From positions 1 to 14,524 of the forward strand of contig JAEZAU010000060.1 in NCBI GenBank assembly GCA_023430325.1: a stretch of DNA of 14,524 bases, given 5' to 3'. Shown here piece after piece: positions 1 to 6,270 of this stretch (the first letter of the stretch is position 1; the number at the start of each line of letters is the position of its first letter). Both the position numbers and the translations under genes were made by a program. Source of the stretch: Bacteroidota bacterium (GTDB taxonomy: Bacteria > Bacteroidota > Bacteroidia > Flavobacteriales_F > PHOS-HE28). The notes under the pieces were generated by a model. It did not search any database and was not told the DNA's origin. It saw only the letters and a program-made list of their open reading frames with translations.

Positions 1-63
1 CAATGCCAATGGGTAGGGGCTGGTCTGGGCAAGGTGGGATCGAAAGAATTGCTCAAGTAGCAT
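1..63 (-). CDS. Class III (PLP-dependent) aminotransferase, N-terminal fragment
   Basis: Reading leftward from an ATG at 63-61 gives 21 residues, MLLEQFFRSHLAQTSPYPLA followed by L, before the window edge. The pattern of an aromatic or basic start, then H-x-A-Q-T-S-x-x-P-L-x-L, is what I know from the N-termini of Bacteroidota class III aminotransferases (acetylornithine/aspartate aminotransferase-like, PLP-dependent). Those proteins continue into an alpha/beta fold that is not present here. A near-match promoter box (GAACTTTG, 69-76) ends 5 nt before the ATG, which supports the start and fits the leaderless pattern seen elsewhere in the window. The gene is transcribed divergently from the Csp-like gene. 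With only 21 codons the family call is an inference from N-terminal resemblance; the catalytic lysine and substrate cannot be assessed. Confidence 0.5.
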   Translation of the reverse strand, partial: MLLEQFFRSHLAQTSPYPLAL

Positions 64-68
64 AGGGT

Positions 69-76
69 CAAAGTTC
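69..76 (-). promoter_or_regulatory. Putative -7 box for the aminotransferase gene
   Basis: GAACTTTG on the minus strand matches the Bacteroidota TAnnTTTG -7 element at 5 of its 6 fixed positions (the first T is G). It ends 5 nt before the ATG at 63. I see no TTG -33 element at the usual distance. Confidence 0.35.
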
Positions 77-332
77 ACGGATGTTCTCCGATCATGGATC
101 GATGCTTTGTAAGCGACCGTATCGATAGGCAGGCGCCAGCGCGTGAGCGATAGGAGCGGCAGCCTTCACCGACGAAGGAGGGAGGACTACAGCGTATAGC
201 GCGACCCCGCCATGGCCAAAGCTTCTGCGGGCAGCGCGCGCCGATCAAAACAGCGGGGGCACGCCCGGAACTTCCGATCATTCCCTTCGATCCGGAATGA
301 TGGTTGTGGCCGGAGCAGCAAATACTTCCATC
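77..332. other. Divergent intergenic region, aminotransferase / Csp-like gene
   Basis: About 256 bp between two divergent genes. No RNA gene, strong hairpin or perfect TAnnTTTG box was found. The open frames crossing it run antisense to the cysteine-rich gene or extend it upstream without family support. A copper-responsive operator would be expected here if the Csp-like gene is metal-induced, but I could not recognise one. Confidence 0.5.
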
Positions 333-689
333 ATGCATAAGGAATATCAAAGCTGCATTGAGGCGTGTGAACAATGCGCCCAAGAGTGTGAACATTGCGC
401 CACCGCGTGCCTGCACGAGGAGGATGTGAAGATGATGGCGCGCTGCATACAGCTGGATCGTTATTGCGCGGACATCTGCCGCATGGCCGCTGCGTGGATG
501 GCGCGTGCCGATGAGCACAGCGAGCGTTTCGTGAGCGAGCTGTGTGCGTTGTGCGCCAGGGTGTGCGAGGAGTGCGCACGTGAATGTAGCAAGCACGATC
601 ACGACCATTGCCGGCGCTGTGCGAACGCCTGTGAGGAATGTGCGAAGCAATGCCGCGAAATGGTCGGTACCTTGCATTCGCACAACTGA
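333..689 (+). CDS. Cytosolic copper-storage protein, Csp3-like four-helix-bundle Cys-rich protein (DUF326)
   Basis: A 118-residue protein with 19 cysteines, mostly in C-x3-C and C-x2-C spacing along predicted amphipathic helices (first helix with 6 Cys at about residues 8-25, then groups of 3, 5 and 5). This is the pattern of the DUF326/Csp family, whose four-helix bundles store many Cu(I) ions on inward-facing Cys thiolates. A His-rich turn (SKHDHDH) precedes the last helix. I chose the ATG at 333 because family members begin with a sequence like MHKEYQSCIEAC; the ATG at 297 would add 12 residues that are neither conserved nor a signal peptide. Without a Tat or Sec leader the protein should be cytosolic, as Csp3 is. 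No copper exporter or sensor gene is adjacent. Metal binding is inferred from family knowledge and Cys spacing. Confidence 0.88.
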   Translation: MHKEYQSCIEACEQCAQECEHCATACLHEEDVKMMARCIQLDRYCADICRMAAAWMARADEHSERFVSELCALCARVCEECARECSKHDHDHCRRCANACEECAKQCREMVGTLHSHN

Positions 690-721
690 TCGGAGCTTAA
701 ACTATTATGCGTTGATGCACG

Positions 722-737
722 GATCCTGAACAGGATC
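722..737. repeat. 16-bp perfect palindrome between csp and blc
   Basis: GATCCTG-AA-CAGGATC, two 7-bp arms around AA, lies 33 bp after the Csp stop and 45 bp before the lipocalin start. It is not followed by a T-run, so it is a poor intrinsic terminator. It could be an operator for the lipocalin gene or a weak 3'-end hairpin. Each arm also contains a GATC, a word that is abundant throughout this DNA. Confidence 0.4.
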
Positions 738-782
738 GGACATTGGTGTATATAACTTCAGGAAATATTTCATCGAGAACAT

Positions 783-1322
783 ATGACCCGGACCTTGCAA
801 TTCATCGTGATCGGTATGCTCACCACACTCTTCGCATGCGGCGGATCAACGCCGAAAGGTGTGGCCACAATAGAACCGTTCGATGCGAAGCGCTACATGG
901 GCAAGTGGTACGAGATCGCGCGGCTCGATCACCGTTTCGAGCGTGGGCTTACCAATGTCACTGCGGAATACATGCTGAAGGATGATGGTGGCATCTCCGT
1001 TGTGAACAAAGGCTATGACACGGAGAAAGGCAAATGGAAGGACGCAGAAGGAAAAGCCGAATTCGTTGATGGTCCCGATCAGGCGCGATTGAAGGTCTCG
1101 TTCTTCGGGCCGTTCTATGGAGGTTACAACGTGATAGCGCTGGATGATGAATATCGGTATGCGATGGTGACAGGCAACGATCGGGACTATCTGTGGCTGC
1201 TTTCGCGGGAGAAGGAGATCCCCGAAGAAGTGAAGCAGCGCTACTTGAAGCAAGCGCGGGATCAAGGATATGATGTGGATGCGCTGATCTGGGTGGAGCA
1301 CGATCGAGCGGAGGGGGGATGA
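783..1322 (+). CDS. blc: Outer-membrane lipocalin lipoprotein (Blc family)
   Basis: 179 residues. A short hydrophobic leader ends in LFAC, with Cys19 as the probable lipidation site (the Phe at -2 is not ideal for a lipobox). The mature part opens with the lipocalin signature GKWYEIARLDHRFERG (about 40-55). It then shows the alternating beta-strand pattern of an eight-stranded barrel, including Y-x-M-V-T-G and D-Y-L-W-L-L-S-R (about 125-142), typical of bacterial Blc/apolipoprotein D-like proteins. These bind fatty acids or lysophospholipids and sit at the outer membrane. Length matches the family. The gene is monocistronic-looking: 93 bp after csp and 59 bp before the next gene. No perfect -7 box was seen; TAACTTCA about 25 nt upstream of the ATG is a weak candidate. 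Confidence 0.9.
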   Translation: MTRTLQFIVIGMLTTLFACGGSTPKGVATIEPFDAKRYMGKWYEIARLDHRFERGLTNVTAEYMLKDDGGISVVNKGYDTEKGKWKDAEGKAEFVDGPDQARLKVSFFGPFYGGYNVIALDDEYRYAMVTGNDRDYLWLLSREKEIPEEVKQRYLKQARDQGYDVDALIWVEHDRAEGG

Positions 1323-1363
1323 GTCTCGATCGGTGATGCCTGCAACGCGGAGCGGGTGGATCC

Positions 1364-1371
1364 TACCTTCG
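1364..1371 (+). promoter_or_regulatory. Putative -7 box for the substrate-binding protein gene
   Basis: TACCTTCG matches TAnnTTTG with one mismatch and ends 10 nt before the ATG at 1382. If transcription starts about 4 nt after the box, the leader would be about 6 nt. Confidence 0.4.
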
Positions 1372-1381
1372 CGCCCAGTTC

Positions 1382-2479
1382 ATGCGCTTGTCATCAGGCT
1401 TGAAGGGGATCCTGTTCCTCCTGCTTCTTTCGATCTGTTCGTGCAAGGATCCGGAACGGCCGATCGATGATGGTTGGTCTCCGATCGAAAACAGGTACGC
1501 TTCGCATTTCCAGATCCTGCAACGTGGCGAGGATCGTCTCTTGATCACCTTCGGACCTGGAGGCATCAAGGACACGCTCGATATATTCCTGACCGAGAGC
1601 GATGATCCACCGCTGGATCGGATAGCCGTAGGCAGCACCACGCATCTTCCGTTCATCAAGGCATTGGGTAAAGTGGACGTGGTGAAGGGGGCGGCAGCGA
1701 GCAGATCGGTCAAGGATGAAGAATTTCGAACAGCGATCGATGCCGGAGAGATCAGGGAGATAGGTAGTGCCGATGGTCTCAATAAAGAGACGCTTGTCTC
1801 CCTCTCACTTGATGTGATCCTCGATCATCCTTTTGGCCGGTCATTGGCGCGGGACATTTCGGGCATTCCCGTGCTGCACATCACCGAATATCTCGAGGAG
1901 CATCCGCTCGGCCGCGCAGAGTGGATCCGTGCATTCGGTGTGCTTCTGGGTGAAGAGAAGCGGGCGGACAGTCTCTTCGAGGTGATGGAACAACGTTACC
2001 AGGATGCTGTATTTGCAGAGGATCGGAGCGATCGGCCGCGCGTTCTTTTCGGAAGCAACTGGCAGGGAAGCTGGTTCTCGCCTCCGGCGGATAGTTACAT
2101 GGCCATTCTGATCAAGGATGCCGGTGGAGAATATGTGCTGAACGATCGCAGAGCAGTGGGCAATCTTACGCTTTCATTGGAAGAGGTCTATGGCCTTTTG
2201 AAGCATTGTGATCACTTCGGAATGATCCTCGCCAACGGTGGTGAAGTGGACGCGGTACATCTGGTTGGAGGGGAAAGCCGTCTGATGGAGCTTCCAGCAG
2301 TTGCTCACGGAGGATTCTATGGAGATACGGAAATGGTCGATCTGTTCGGTGCGGCGCTGTTGGAACCTGATGTTGTGCTGCTCGATCTGATCGCGATCTT
2401 TCATCCAGGAAAGATGCCCGGCGATCGGCAGCCGAGGTACTTCAGGCCCTTGAGCGGTCAGCGGACGATGCCCAGATAG
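1382..2479 (+). CDS. Periplasmic-binding lipoprotein of an iron/cobalamin-type ABC transporter
   Basis: 365 residues. A signal peptide of basic residues then LFLLLLSICSC gives a lipobox with Cys21. The region RIAVGSTTHLPFIKALG (about 79-95), followed by a second lobe containing VSLSLDVILDHP and SGIPVLHITEY, is the fold pattern of PF01497 proteins (BtuF/FepB/FhuD class), which capture iron complexes or corrinoids. The C-terminal AIFHPGKMP resembles the conserved 'HP' end of the family. The likely role is as a lipoprotein facing the periplasm, delivering ligand to a BtuCD/FecCD-type permease. No permease, ATPase or TonB receptor lies next to it, so ligand identity cannot be read from context. 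The 3' end overlaps the convergent DinB gene by 22 bp. Start chosen as the first ATG with a proper leader. Confidence 0.82.
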   Translation: MRLSSGLKGILFLLLLSICSCKDPERPIDDGWSPIENRYASHFQILQRGEDRLLITFGPGGIKDTLDIFLTESDDPPLDRIAVGSTTHLPFIKALGKVDVVKGAAASRSVKDEEFRTAIDAGEIREIGSADGLNKETLVSLSLDVILDHPFGRSLARDISGIPVLHITEYLEEHPLGRAEWIRAFGVLLGEEKRADSLFEVMEQRYQDAVFAEDRSDRPRVLFGSNWQGSWFSPPADSYMAILIKDAGGEYVLNDRRAVGNLTLSLEEVYGLLKHCDHFGMILANGGEVDAVHLVGGESRLMELPAVAHGGFYGDTEMVDLFGAALLEPDVVLLDLIAIFHPGKMPGDRQPRYFRPLSGQRTMPR

Positions 2480-2988
2480 CGCTCATCAATCACATCCATG
2501 TGATGATGCACATGGCCGGCGATCGTCCAGCCGAGTGCCCGAACGGAGATGGCGTTCCCGTTGGCCGTACCGCTACGCAGGAGCATTTCATCGGAGAAAC
2601 TGCTGAACAGGGCAATGGTGCTCGATCGCTGCAGATCGAGCTCGCGAAGCAGTTGGTGTAATTCACGGTGTGCCGTAGCGGCGTTCACTGCATAAGCATT
2701 TTCATCGAACCCTGGCAGCTCAGTGCGGTCATTCCGGGCGAAGCGCAAGGCACGGTAACAGAAGATCCGTTCGGTATCGATAAGATGCTGGAAGATGTCC
2801 TTCACCGTCCATTTGCCGGGTGCATAGCGATGGTCGGCATAGCCTGTTGGAATGCGATAAACGGTCTCCCACATCCGATCGGACGCATGTTCGAGTGCCT
2901 CCAACAGATCATCCTCGTGCGCTTTATCAATGTACCGCTGGAAGTACGCCGCTACTTCAGTTGTGGCAGGCCGGCCGCTATTCTTCAT
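2458..2988 (-). CDS. DinB/YfiT-family metal-binding four-helix protein
   Basis: 176 residues in the DinB superfamily. Signature segments are YAPGKWTVKDIFQHLIDTER (about 55-74), then an ARND and LPGFDENAY region, then LLRSGTANG and IAGHVHHHMDVI (about 157-167). His68, His159 and His163 are positioned as the usual metal-binding triad. Bacteroidota members of this group are uncharacterised; relatives include thiol-dependent transferases and damage-induced proteins, so I give no specific reaction. An upstream TTG at 3060 would add 24 unconserved residues and overlap the divIC stop. The ATG at 2988 is preferred because homologous sequence begins just after it. It lies 68 bp downstream of divIC on the same strand and may be cotranscribed. 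The 3' end overlaps the convergent ABC binding protein. Confidence 0.85.
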   Translation of the reverse strand: MKNSGRPATTEVAAYFQRYIDKAHEDDLLEALEHASDRMWETVYRIPTGYADHRYAPGKWTVKDIFQHLIDTERIFCYRALRFARNDRTELPGFDENAYAVNAATAHRELHQLLRELDLQRSSTIALFSSFSDEMLLRSGTANGNAISVRALGWTIAGHVHHHMDVIDERYLGIVR

Positions 2989-3056
2989 GTGTAGAAATTT
3001 GATCCGACGCGATACTGCCTGCATCGCCCGATTATGCTTCAGGCGGCAGGGAGTGA

Positions 3057-3365
3057 TCAATTTTTTTCTGGCACCAGTACGAAGATGTCCTCATCCTCGC
3101 GTTTCATGAAATAACGCTCGCGGGCGAATTTTTCGAGAAGCACCTGGTTGCTTGAGAGTTCTCCAAGCTGTTCGCGTGTGCGGGCTATTTCCGTCAGATA
3201 CCACTCCTTCTGGTCTCTCATGCGGGAAAGTTCCCGCCGGTTCTTGAAGGTGGTCCACACATCACTGGAATCAAGGAATGTCACCCACACGAAAAGGAAA
3301 AGCGCCACGGCCGCATAGCGGTTACGCAGAGTTAGCGGTATCCTGTCGATGAGTTTCTTCGGCAC
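3057..3365 (-). CDS. Septum formation initiator, DivIC/FtsB-like
   Basis: 102 residues from a GTG start: basic N-terminus (PKKLIDRIP), one membrane segment (about 17-31), a coiled coil with heptad-like spacing (about 38-73), and a C-terminal EKFARERYFMKREDEDIFVL block (about 78-97) diagnostic of the DivIC/FtsB family. These bitopic proteins join FtsL and FtsQ/DivIB in the divisome. The start is deduced: the only upstream in-frame ATG (3554) lies inside the SRP RNA gene, while GTG at 3365-3363 gives the normal length of about 100 residues. A TACTTTCG box (7/8 match to TAnnTTTG) ends 4 nt before the GTG. The gene sits 76 bp downstream of the SRP RNA T-tract. Confidence 0.87.
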   Translation of the reverse strand: MPKKLIDRIPLTLRNRYAAVALFLFVWVTFLDSSDVWTTFKNRRELSRMRDQKEWYLTEIARTREQLGELSSNQVLLEKFARERYFMKREDEDIFVLVPEKN

Positions 3366-3369
3366 GGGC

Positions 3370-3377
3370 CGAAAGTA
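3370..3377 (-). promoter_or_regulatory. Putative -7 box for the divIC-like gene
   Basis: TACTTTCG on the minus strand has one mismatch to TAnnTTTG and ends 4 nt before the GTG start at 3365. This supports both the GTG start and a leaderless mRNA. Confidence 0.45.
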
Positions 3378-3441
3378 GGATCGCCAGTGAAGGACTTCAG
3401 AATGGATCGAAGCGGATGATGAACGATCGATCGTTGAGGGC

Positions 3442-3448
3442 AAAAAAA
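3442..3448 (-). terminator. U-tract terminator of the SRP RNA
   Basis: Seven consecutive T on the minus strand directly follow the 3' strand of the SRP RNA terminal helix (CTTGCCCTAC). The RNA's own 3' region followed by a U-run acts as an intrinsic-type terminator. Confidence 0.7.
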
Positions 3449-3548
3449 GTAGGGCAAGCGACCCGTATCGCACCGCTACGACCGCCTGCCCTTGCTTCCT
3501 TCCGGACCTGGGGGATTCAGCGGGAGCTGGTCGTACAGGACTTGCCCC
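3449..3548 (-). ncRNA. ffs: Signal recognition particle RNA (small bacterial SRP RNA)
   Basis: The minus strand of 3491-3508 reads CTTGCTTCCTTCCGGACC in reverse complement, i.e. GGTCCGGAAGGAAGCAAG, the near-universal SRP RNA domain IV apical element with its GGAA tetraloop and asymmetric internal loop that bind Ffh. The ends close a terminal helix: 5' GGGCAAG (3547-3541) pairs with 3' CTTGCCC (3458-3452). Internal segments ACGACC and GGTCGT also pair. The length of about 100 nt fits the 4.5S-type RNA. A perfect TACCTTTG promoter box lies 3 nt upstream and a run of seven T follows the 3' helix strand. The RNA directs Ffh-FtsY cotranslational targeting. The exact ends are inferred from pairing and promoter position. 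Confidence 0.95.
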
Positions 3549-3551
3549 GCA

Positions 3552-3559
3552 CAAAGGTA
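3552..3559 (-). promoter_or_regulatory. -7 box of the SRP RNA promoter
   Basis: TACCTTTG is a perfect TAnnTTTG element, ending 3 nt before the GGGGCAAG 5' end of the SRP RNA. Because the RNA end is fixed by its terminal helix, this calibrates the box-to-start distance at about 4 nt for this genome. No TTG -33 element is evident at 17-23 bp. Confidence 0.75.
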
Positions 3560-3622
3560 AGGCTTCCTTGGAAGATGGAAGGTGAAATGGACAAGAAATG
3601 ATGGACCTATCGTTGCTTCCAA

Positions 3623-3630
3623 GATATTTG
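3623..3630 (+). promoter_or_regulatory. Putative -7 box for the GT2 gene
   Basis: GATATTTG has one mismatch to TAnnTTTG (first T is G) and ends 4 nt before the ATG at 3635, again consistent with a leaderless mRNA. Confidence 0.45.
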
Positions 3631-3634
3631 CGTC

Positions 3635-4615
3635 ATGGACCTTTCCGTCGTGGTGCCTCTTCTCAATGAGCGTGAGTCGCTTCCGGTATTGGTGGCGCGC
3701 ATCCACGATGTGGTCACAGCCATGGGTCTTCATTATGAGATCATCCTGGTGGACGATGGGAGCGAGGATGGTTCATGGGAGGTGATCAGGCAATTGAGCC
3801 GGGATGACGACAGGGTGAAGGGGATCCGGTTCGGGCGCAATTACGGCAAAAGCCCTGCGCTCAACGAAGGGTTCAGGGCTGCGCAGGGCCGTGTGGTAAT
3901 CACCATGGATGCCGATCTGCAGGATGATCCTGATGAGATCCCTGGTCTATACAGATCGATAACCGTGGACGGCTTCGATCTGGTGAGCGGCTGGAAGAAG
4001 AAACGCTATGATCCGCTGAGCAAGACCATTCCCACCAAATTGTACAACTGGGCCACACGCAGATTGAGCGGCGTATACCTGCATGATTTCAATTGCGGCC
4101 TGAAGGCCTATCGGTCCGAAGTGGTGAAAGCGATCGAAGTGTACGGTGAAATGCATCGGTATATCCCGGTACTCGCCAGCAAGGAAGGGTTCTTCAAGAT
4201 CGGTGAGAAAGTGGTGAAGCACCACCCGCGCAGATATGGCCGTACCAAATTCGGGATGGACCGGTTCATGAACGGATTCCTGGACCTATTGACCATCAGT
4301 TTCGTTTCGAAGTTCGGCCGCCGCCCGATGCATTTCTTCGGATCGCTCGGCATGTTGATGTTCCTGCTCGGCCTTTTTGCAGCAGCATGGCTGATCGGAA
4401 GCAAGTTGTACCATCTCTTCATCCTGGAAGAGCCGTCCTCATTGGTAGCCAGCCAGGCGCTTTTCTATGTGGGGCTCACGGCGATGATCATCGGTGTACA
4501 GCTGTTCACCATGGGGTTCGTAGCGGAACTGATCGGCCGTAATTCGCCGTACCGCAATAGTTATCGCGTCACCGAACGGATCGGATCAGTGGCGGTGGGC
4601 AGCGAGTTCAGGTGA
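3635..4615 (+). CDS. GT2 polyprenyl-phosphate glycosyltransferase (DPM1/GtrB/ArnC type)
   Basis: 326 residues. The N-terminal GT-A domain has LSVVVPLLNERESLP (3-17), LVDDGSEDGS (38-47) and MDADLQDDP (91-99), with D92/D94 as the metal- and nucleotide-sugar-binding acidic motif. HHPRRYGRTKFG (196-207) matches the H-x-x-R-x-x-G-x-[ST]-K block of dolichyl/undecaprenyl-phosphate sugar synthases. Two C-terminal membrane segments (about 234-258 and 274-300) are typical of GtrB/ArnC-like enzymes, which transfer a sugar from a nucleotide donor to a polyprenyl phosphate on the cytoplasmic face. The sugar is not predictable and no partner flippase or acceptor transferase is adjacent. The 3' end overlaps the convergent L,D-transpeptidase gene by 30 bp. 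The start is unambiguous from family alignment. Confidence 0.92.
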   Translation: MDLSVVVPLLNERESLPVLVARIHDVVTAMGLHYEIILVDDGSEDGSWEVIRQLSRDDDRVKGIRFGRNYGKSPALNEGFRAAQGRVVITMDADLQDDPDEIPGLYRSITVDGFDLVSGWKKKRYDPLSKTIPTKLYNWATRRLSGVYLHDFNCGLKAYRSEVVKAIEVYGEMHRYIPVLASKEGFFKIGEKVVKHHPRRYGRTKFGMDRFMNGFLDLLTISFVSKFGRRPMHFFGSLGMLMFLLGLFAAAWLIGSKLYHLFILEEPSSLVASQALFYVGLTAMIIGVQLFTMGFVAELIGRNSPYRNSYRVTERIGSVAVGSEFR

Positions 4616-6238
4616 ATCGCCTATTTGGAAGATCTCCTGTGCGAGCCGTGCATCATGGCCGTAGATGTCATTACGGAAATTCAATCTTCCTGATGCATCC
4701 ACCCAGGCGGTGAAGTAGGCGATCATCACAGGTCTCTTCTGCTTCAATGGTACGATGAGCTCCTCCTCAAGGTCCATTGATCCGGTCATTTTCTCATCAT
4801 TCCATTCCTCCTGGTCCTTCAGGAGATATTTGGCAAAGTCCACCGGCCTGCTCACGCGGATGCAACCGTGGCTGAAGGCGCGTTCCTCCCGTTTGAAAAG
4901 GCTCTTCGAAGGAGTATCGTGCAGATAGATGTTGTAGCTGTTGGGGAACATGAACTTCACCCGGCCCAAAGCGTTCTGGGCTCCCGGTCTTTGCCTGATC
5001 AAGGGAAGTTCTTCCGTACCCCCGATGATCTCCATATCCTTTTTCTCAAGGTAATGGCGATCTTTTTCCATCGCTGGCAATATCTCGTTCTTCACGATGC
5101 TTTTCGGAACTGTCCATGTCGGGCTGAAGACGATGTAGGAAATAGTGTCACTGAAGATCACGGTCTTTGTTCCTTCATTGCCTACCACCACCTCCATGCT
5201 CATCACCTCTTCTCCTTTCTCCAGCACATGTAGTTTGAATTCAGGAATGTTCACGAGCACAAGATCTTCGTCGGTGTGTTCGGGCATCCAGCGCAAACGC
5301 TCCATGTTCACCAGGAGTGTCTTCATTCGTTCCTTCGGATGAACGTTCAGTACGGTCAGAACGCCTTCACCGATCACACCATCCTCTATCAAGCCATGCC
5401 GTACCTGCAGTTCTTTCAGTGCAGAGACCAGTGTGCTGTCGAACAACTCTGGTTCATGCAGAGAGTCCTGCAATGTGGGATGATCTCCCAGCTTGATAAG
5501 CCTTTCCCTGATCTGCGGCACGATCGGTGATCGCTGGCCTGGCACGATCTTACGCTTTCCCCGCGGCATATCGATCTTGGGCCATTCCTCTGCTTCCAGC
5601 TTGTGGTACATGCCAAGCCGATCTTTCAGGGCATTGTATTGCGGATGCAATGGTTCTATTACGGCAAGGTCCATCCCGCCTTTCACCAGGCTGTCCAGAA
5701 ATCGGTCGGGATCTCTCTTTCGGCGCGGTATGTACCATTCCAGTTCATTGAGGTCGGTACGTACCAGGCCTTCATATTTATCCTTTGCGAAGCGGTAGAA
5801 GTTCGCAGTGAGGGAAAGCTCCACTTCGGTGATATCCCGTTCGCGATGCTTGATCAATTCCTCAACTCCTTCACGCAGACCGGCAACGATGGTGTGCAGC
5901 GTATCATCAGAATTCACAAGGGCCAGGAAGGAGTTGGCGGATTCGGAGAGCGTATCACTGACGAACCACGCAAATTGCATCTCGCGGCGCGCATAGAACC
6001 CCTTGATGCGATCGGAATACGGACGAAAATTCTCGTATTGCTGAAGAAAATTCTCGATCGCTGTACTATCCAGCCTCTTCGGTGAATAGGGCTCAGGCGT
6101 TTCGAAGATCTCTATGACCTCTTGTATCTCTTCGATCGGTGTAGGAGGAGCGACCGGTCGCTTCGGTGATGGACCATCTGTGCAGCGGTACAGAAAGGGA
6201 AGAAAAAGAAATAGAGCGAGATAAAACGAACGGAACAT
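4586..6238 (-). CDS. Murein L,D-transpeptidase, YcbB/LdtD-like
   Basis: 550 residues. An N-terminal hydrophobic segment (about 5-17) ends in YRC, but the Arg before Cys19 argues against a normal lipobox, so a signal anchor or atypical lipoprotein is possible. Residues about 50-230 form the scaffold-type region of YcbB relatives. Residues about 238-298 look like a PG_binding_1 domain, ending in DGVIGEGVLTVLN. The YkuD catalytic domain (about 325-475) includes NIYLHD (His440) and SHGCIRVSRP with catalytic Cys459 and His457. It would form 3-3 crosslinks or attach proteins to peptidoglycan in the periplasm. It lies 32 bp downstream of the second L,D-transpeptidase gene on the same strand, so cotranscription is likely; no convincing promoter lies in the gap. 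Length is close to the family norm. Confidence 0.93.
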   Translation of the reverse strand: MFRSFYLALFLFLPFLYRCTDGPSPKRPVAPPTPIEEIQEVIEIFETPEPYSPKRLDSTAIENFLQQYENFRPYSDRIKGFYARREMQFAWFVSDTLSESANSFLALVNSDDTLHTIVAGLREGVEELIKHRERDITEVELSLTANFYRFAKDKYEGLVRTDLNELEWYIPRRKRDPDRFLDSLVKGGMDLAVIEPLHPQYNALKDRLGMYHKLEAEEWPKIDMPRGKRKIVPGQRSPIVPQIRERLIKLGDHPTLQDSLHEPELFDSTLVSALKELQVRHGLIEDGVIGEGVLTVLNVHPKERMKTLLVNMERLRWMPEHTDEDLVLVNIPEFKLHVLEKGEEVMSMEVVVGNEGTKTVIFSDTISYIVFSPTWTVPKSIVKNEILPAMEKDRHYLEKKDMEIIGGTEELPLIRQRPGAQNALGRVKFMFPNSYNIYLHDTPSKSLFKREERAFSHGCIRVSRPVDFAKYLLKDQEEWNDEKMTGSMDLEEELIVPLKQKRPVMIAYFTAWVDASGRLNFRNDIYGHDARLAQEIFQIGDSPELAAHRH

Positions 6239-6270
6239 GCCATAAAGAAAGGCAACAACCGGACCGTGGC

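Noticed and set aside
75..683. 202-codon minus-strand open frame opposite the Csp-like gene
   Set aside because: It is antisense to a gene with a clear cysteine-spacing signature, has no recognisable domain, and overlaps the promoter region of the aminotransferase gene. The frame is open because of the coding bias of the other strand.
3366..3554. N-terminal extension of the divIC-like protein from the ATG at 3554
   Set aside because: The extension lies inside the SRP RNA gene and is unlike the family; GTG at 3365 gives the correct length and a promoter box.
3416..3601. Short plus-strand frame across the SRP RNA region
   Set aside because: The sequence is explained by the structured RNA on the minus strand; no homology or promoter supports the frame.
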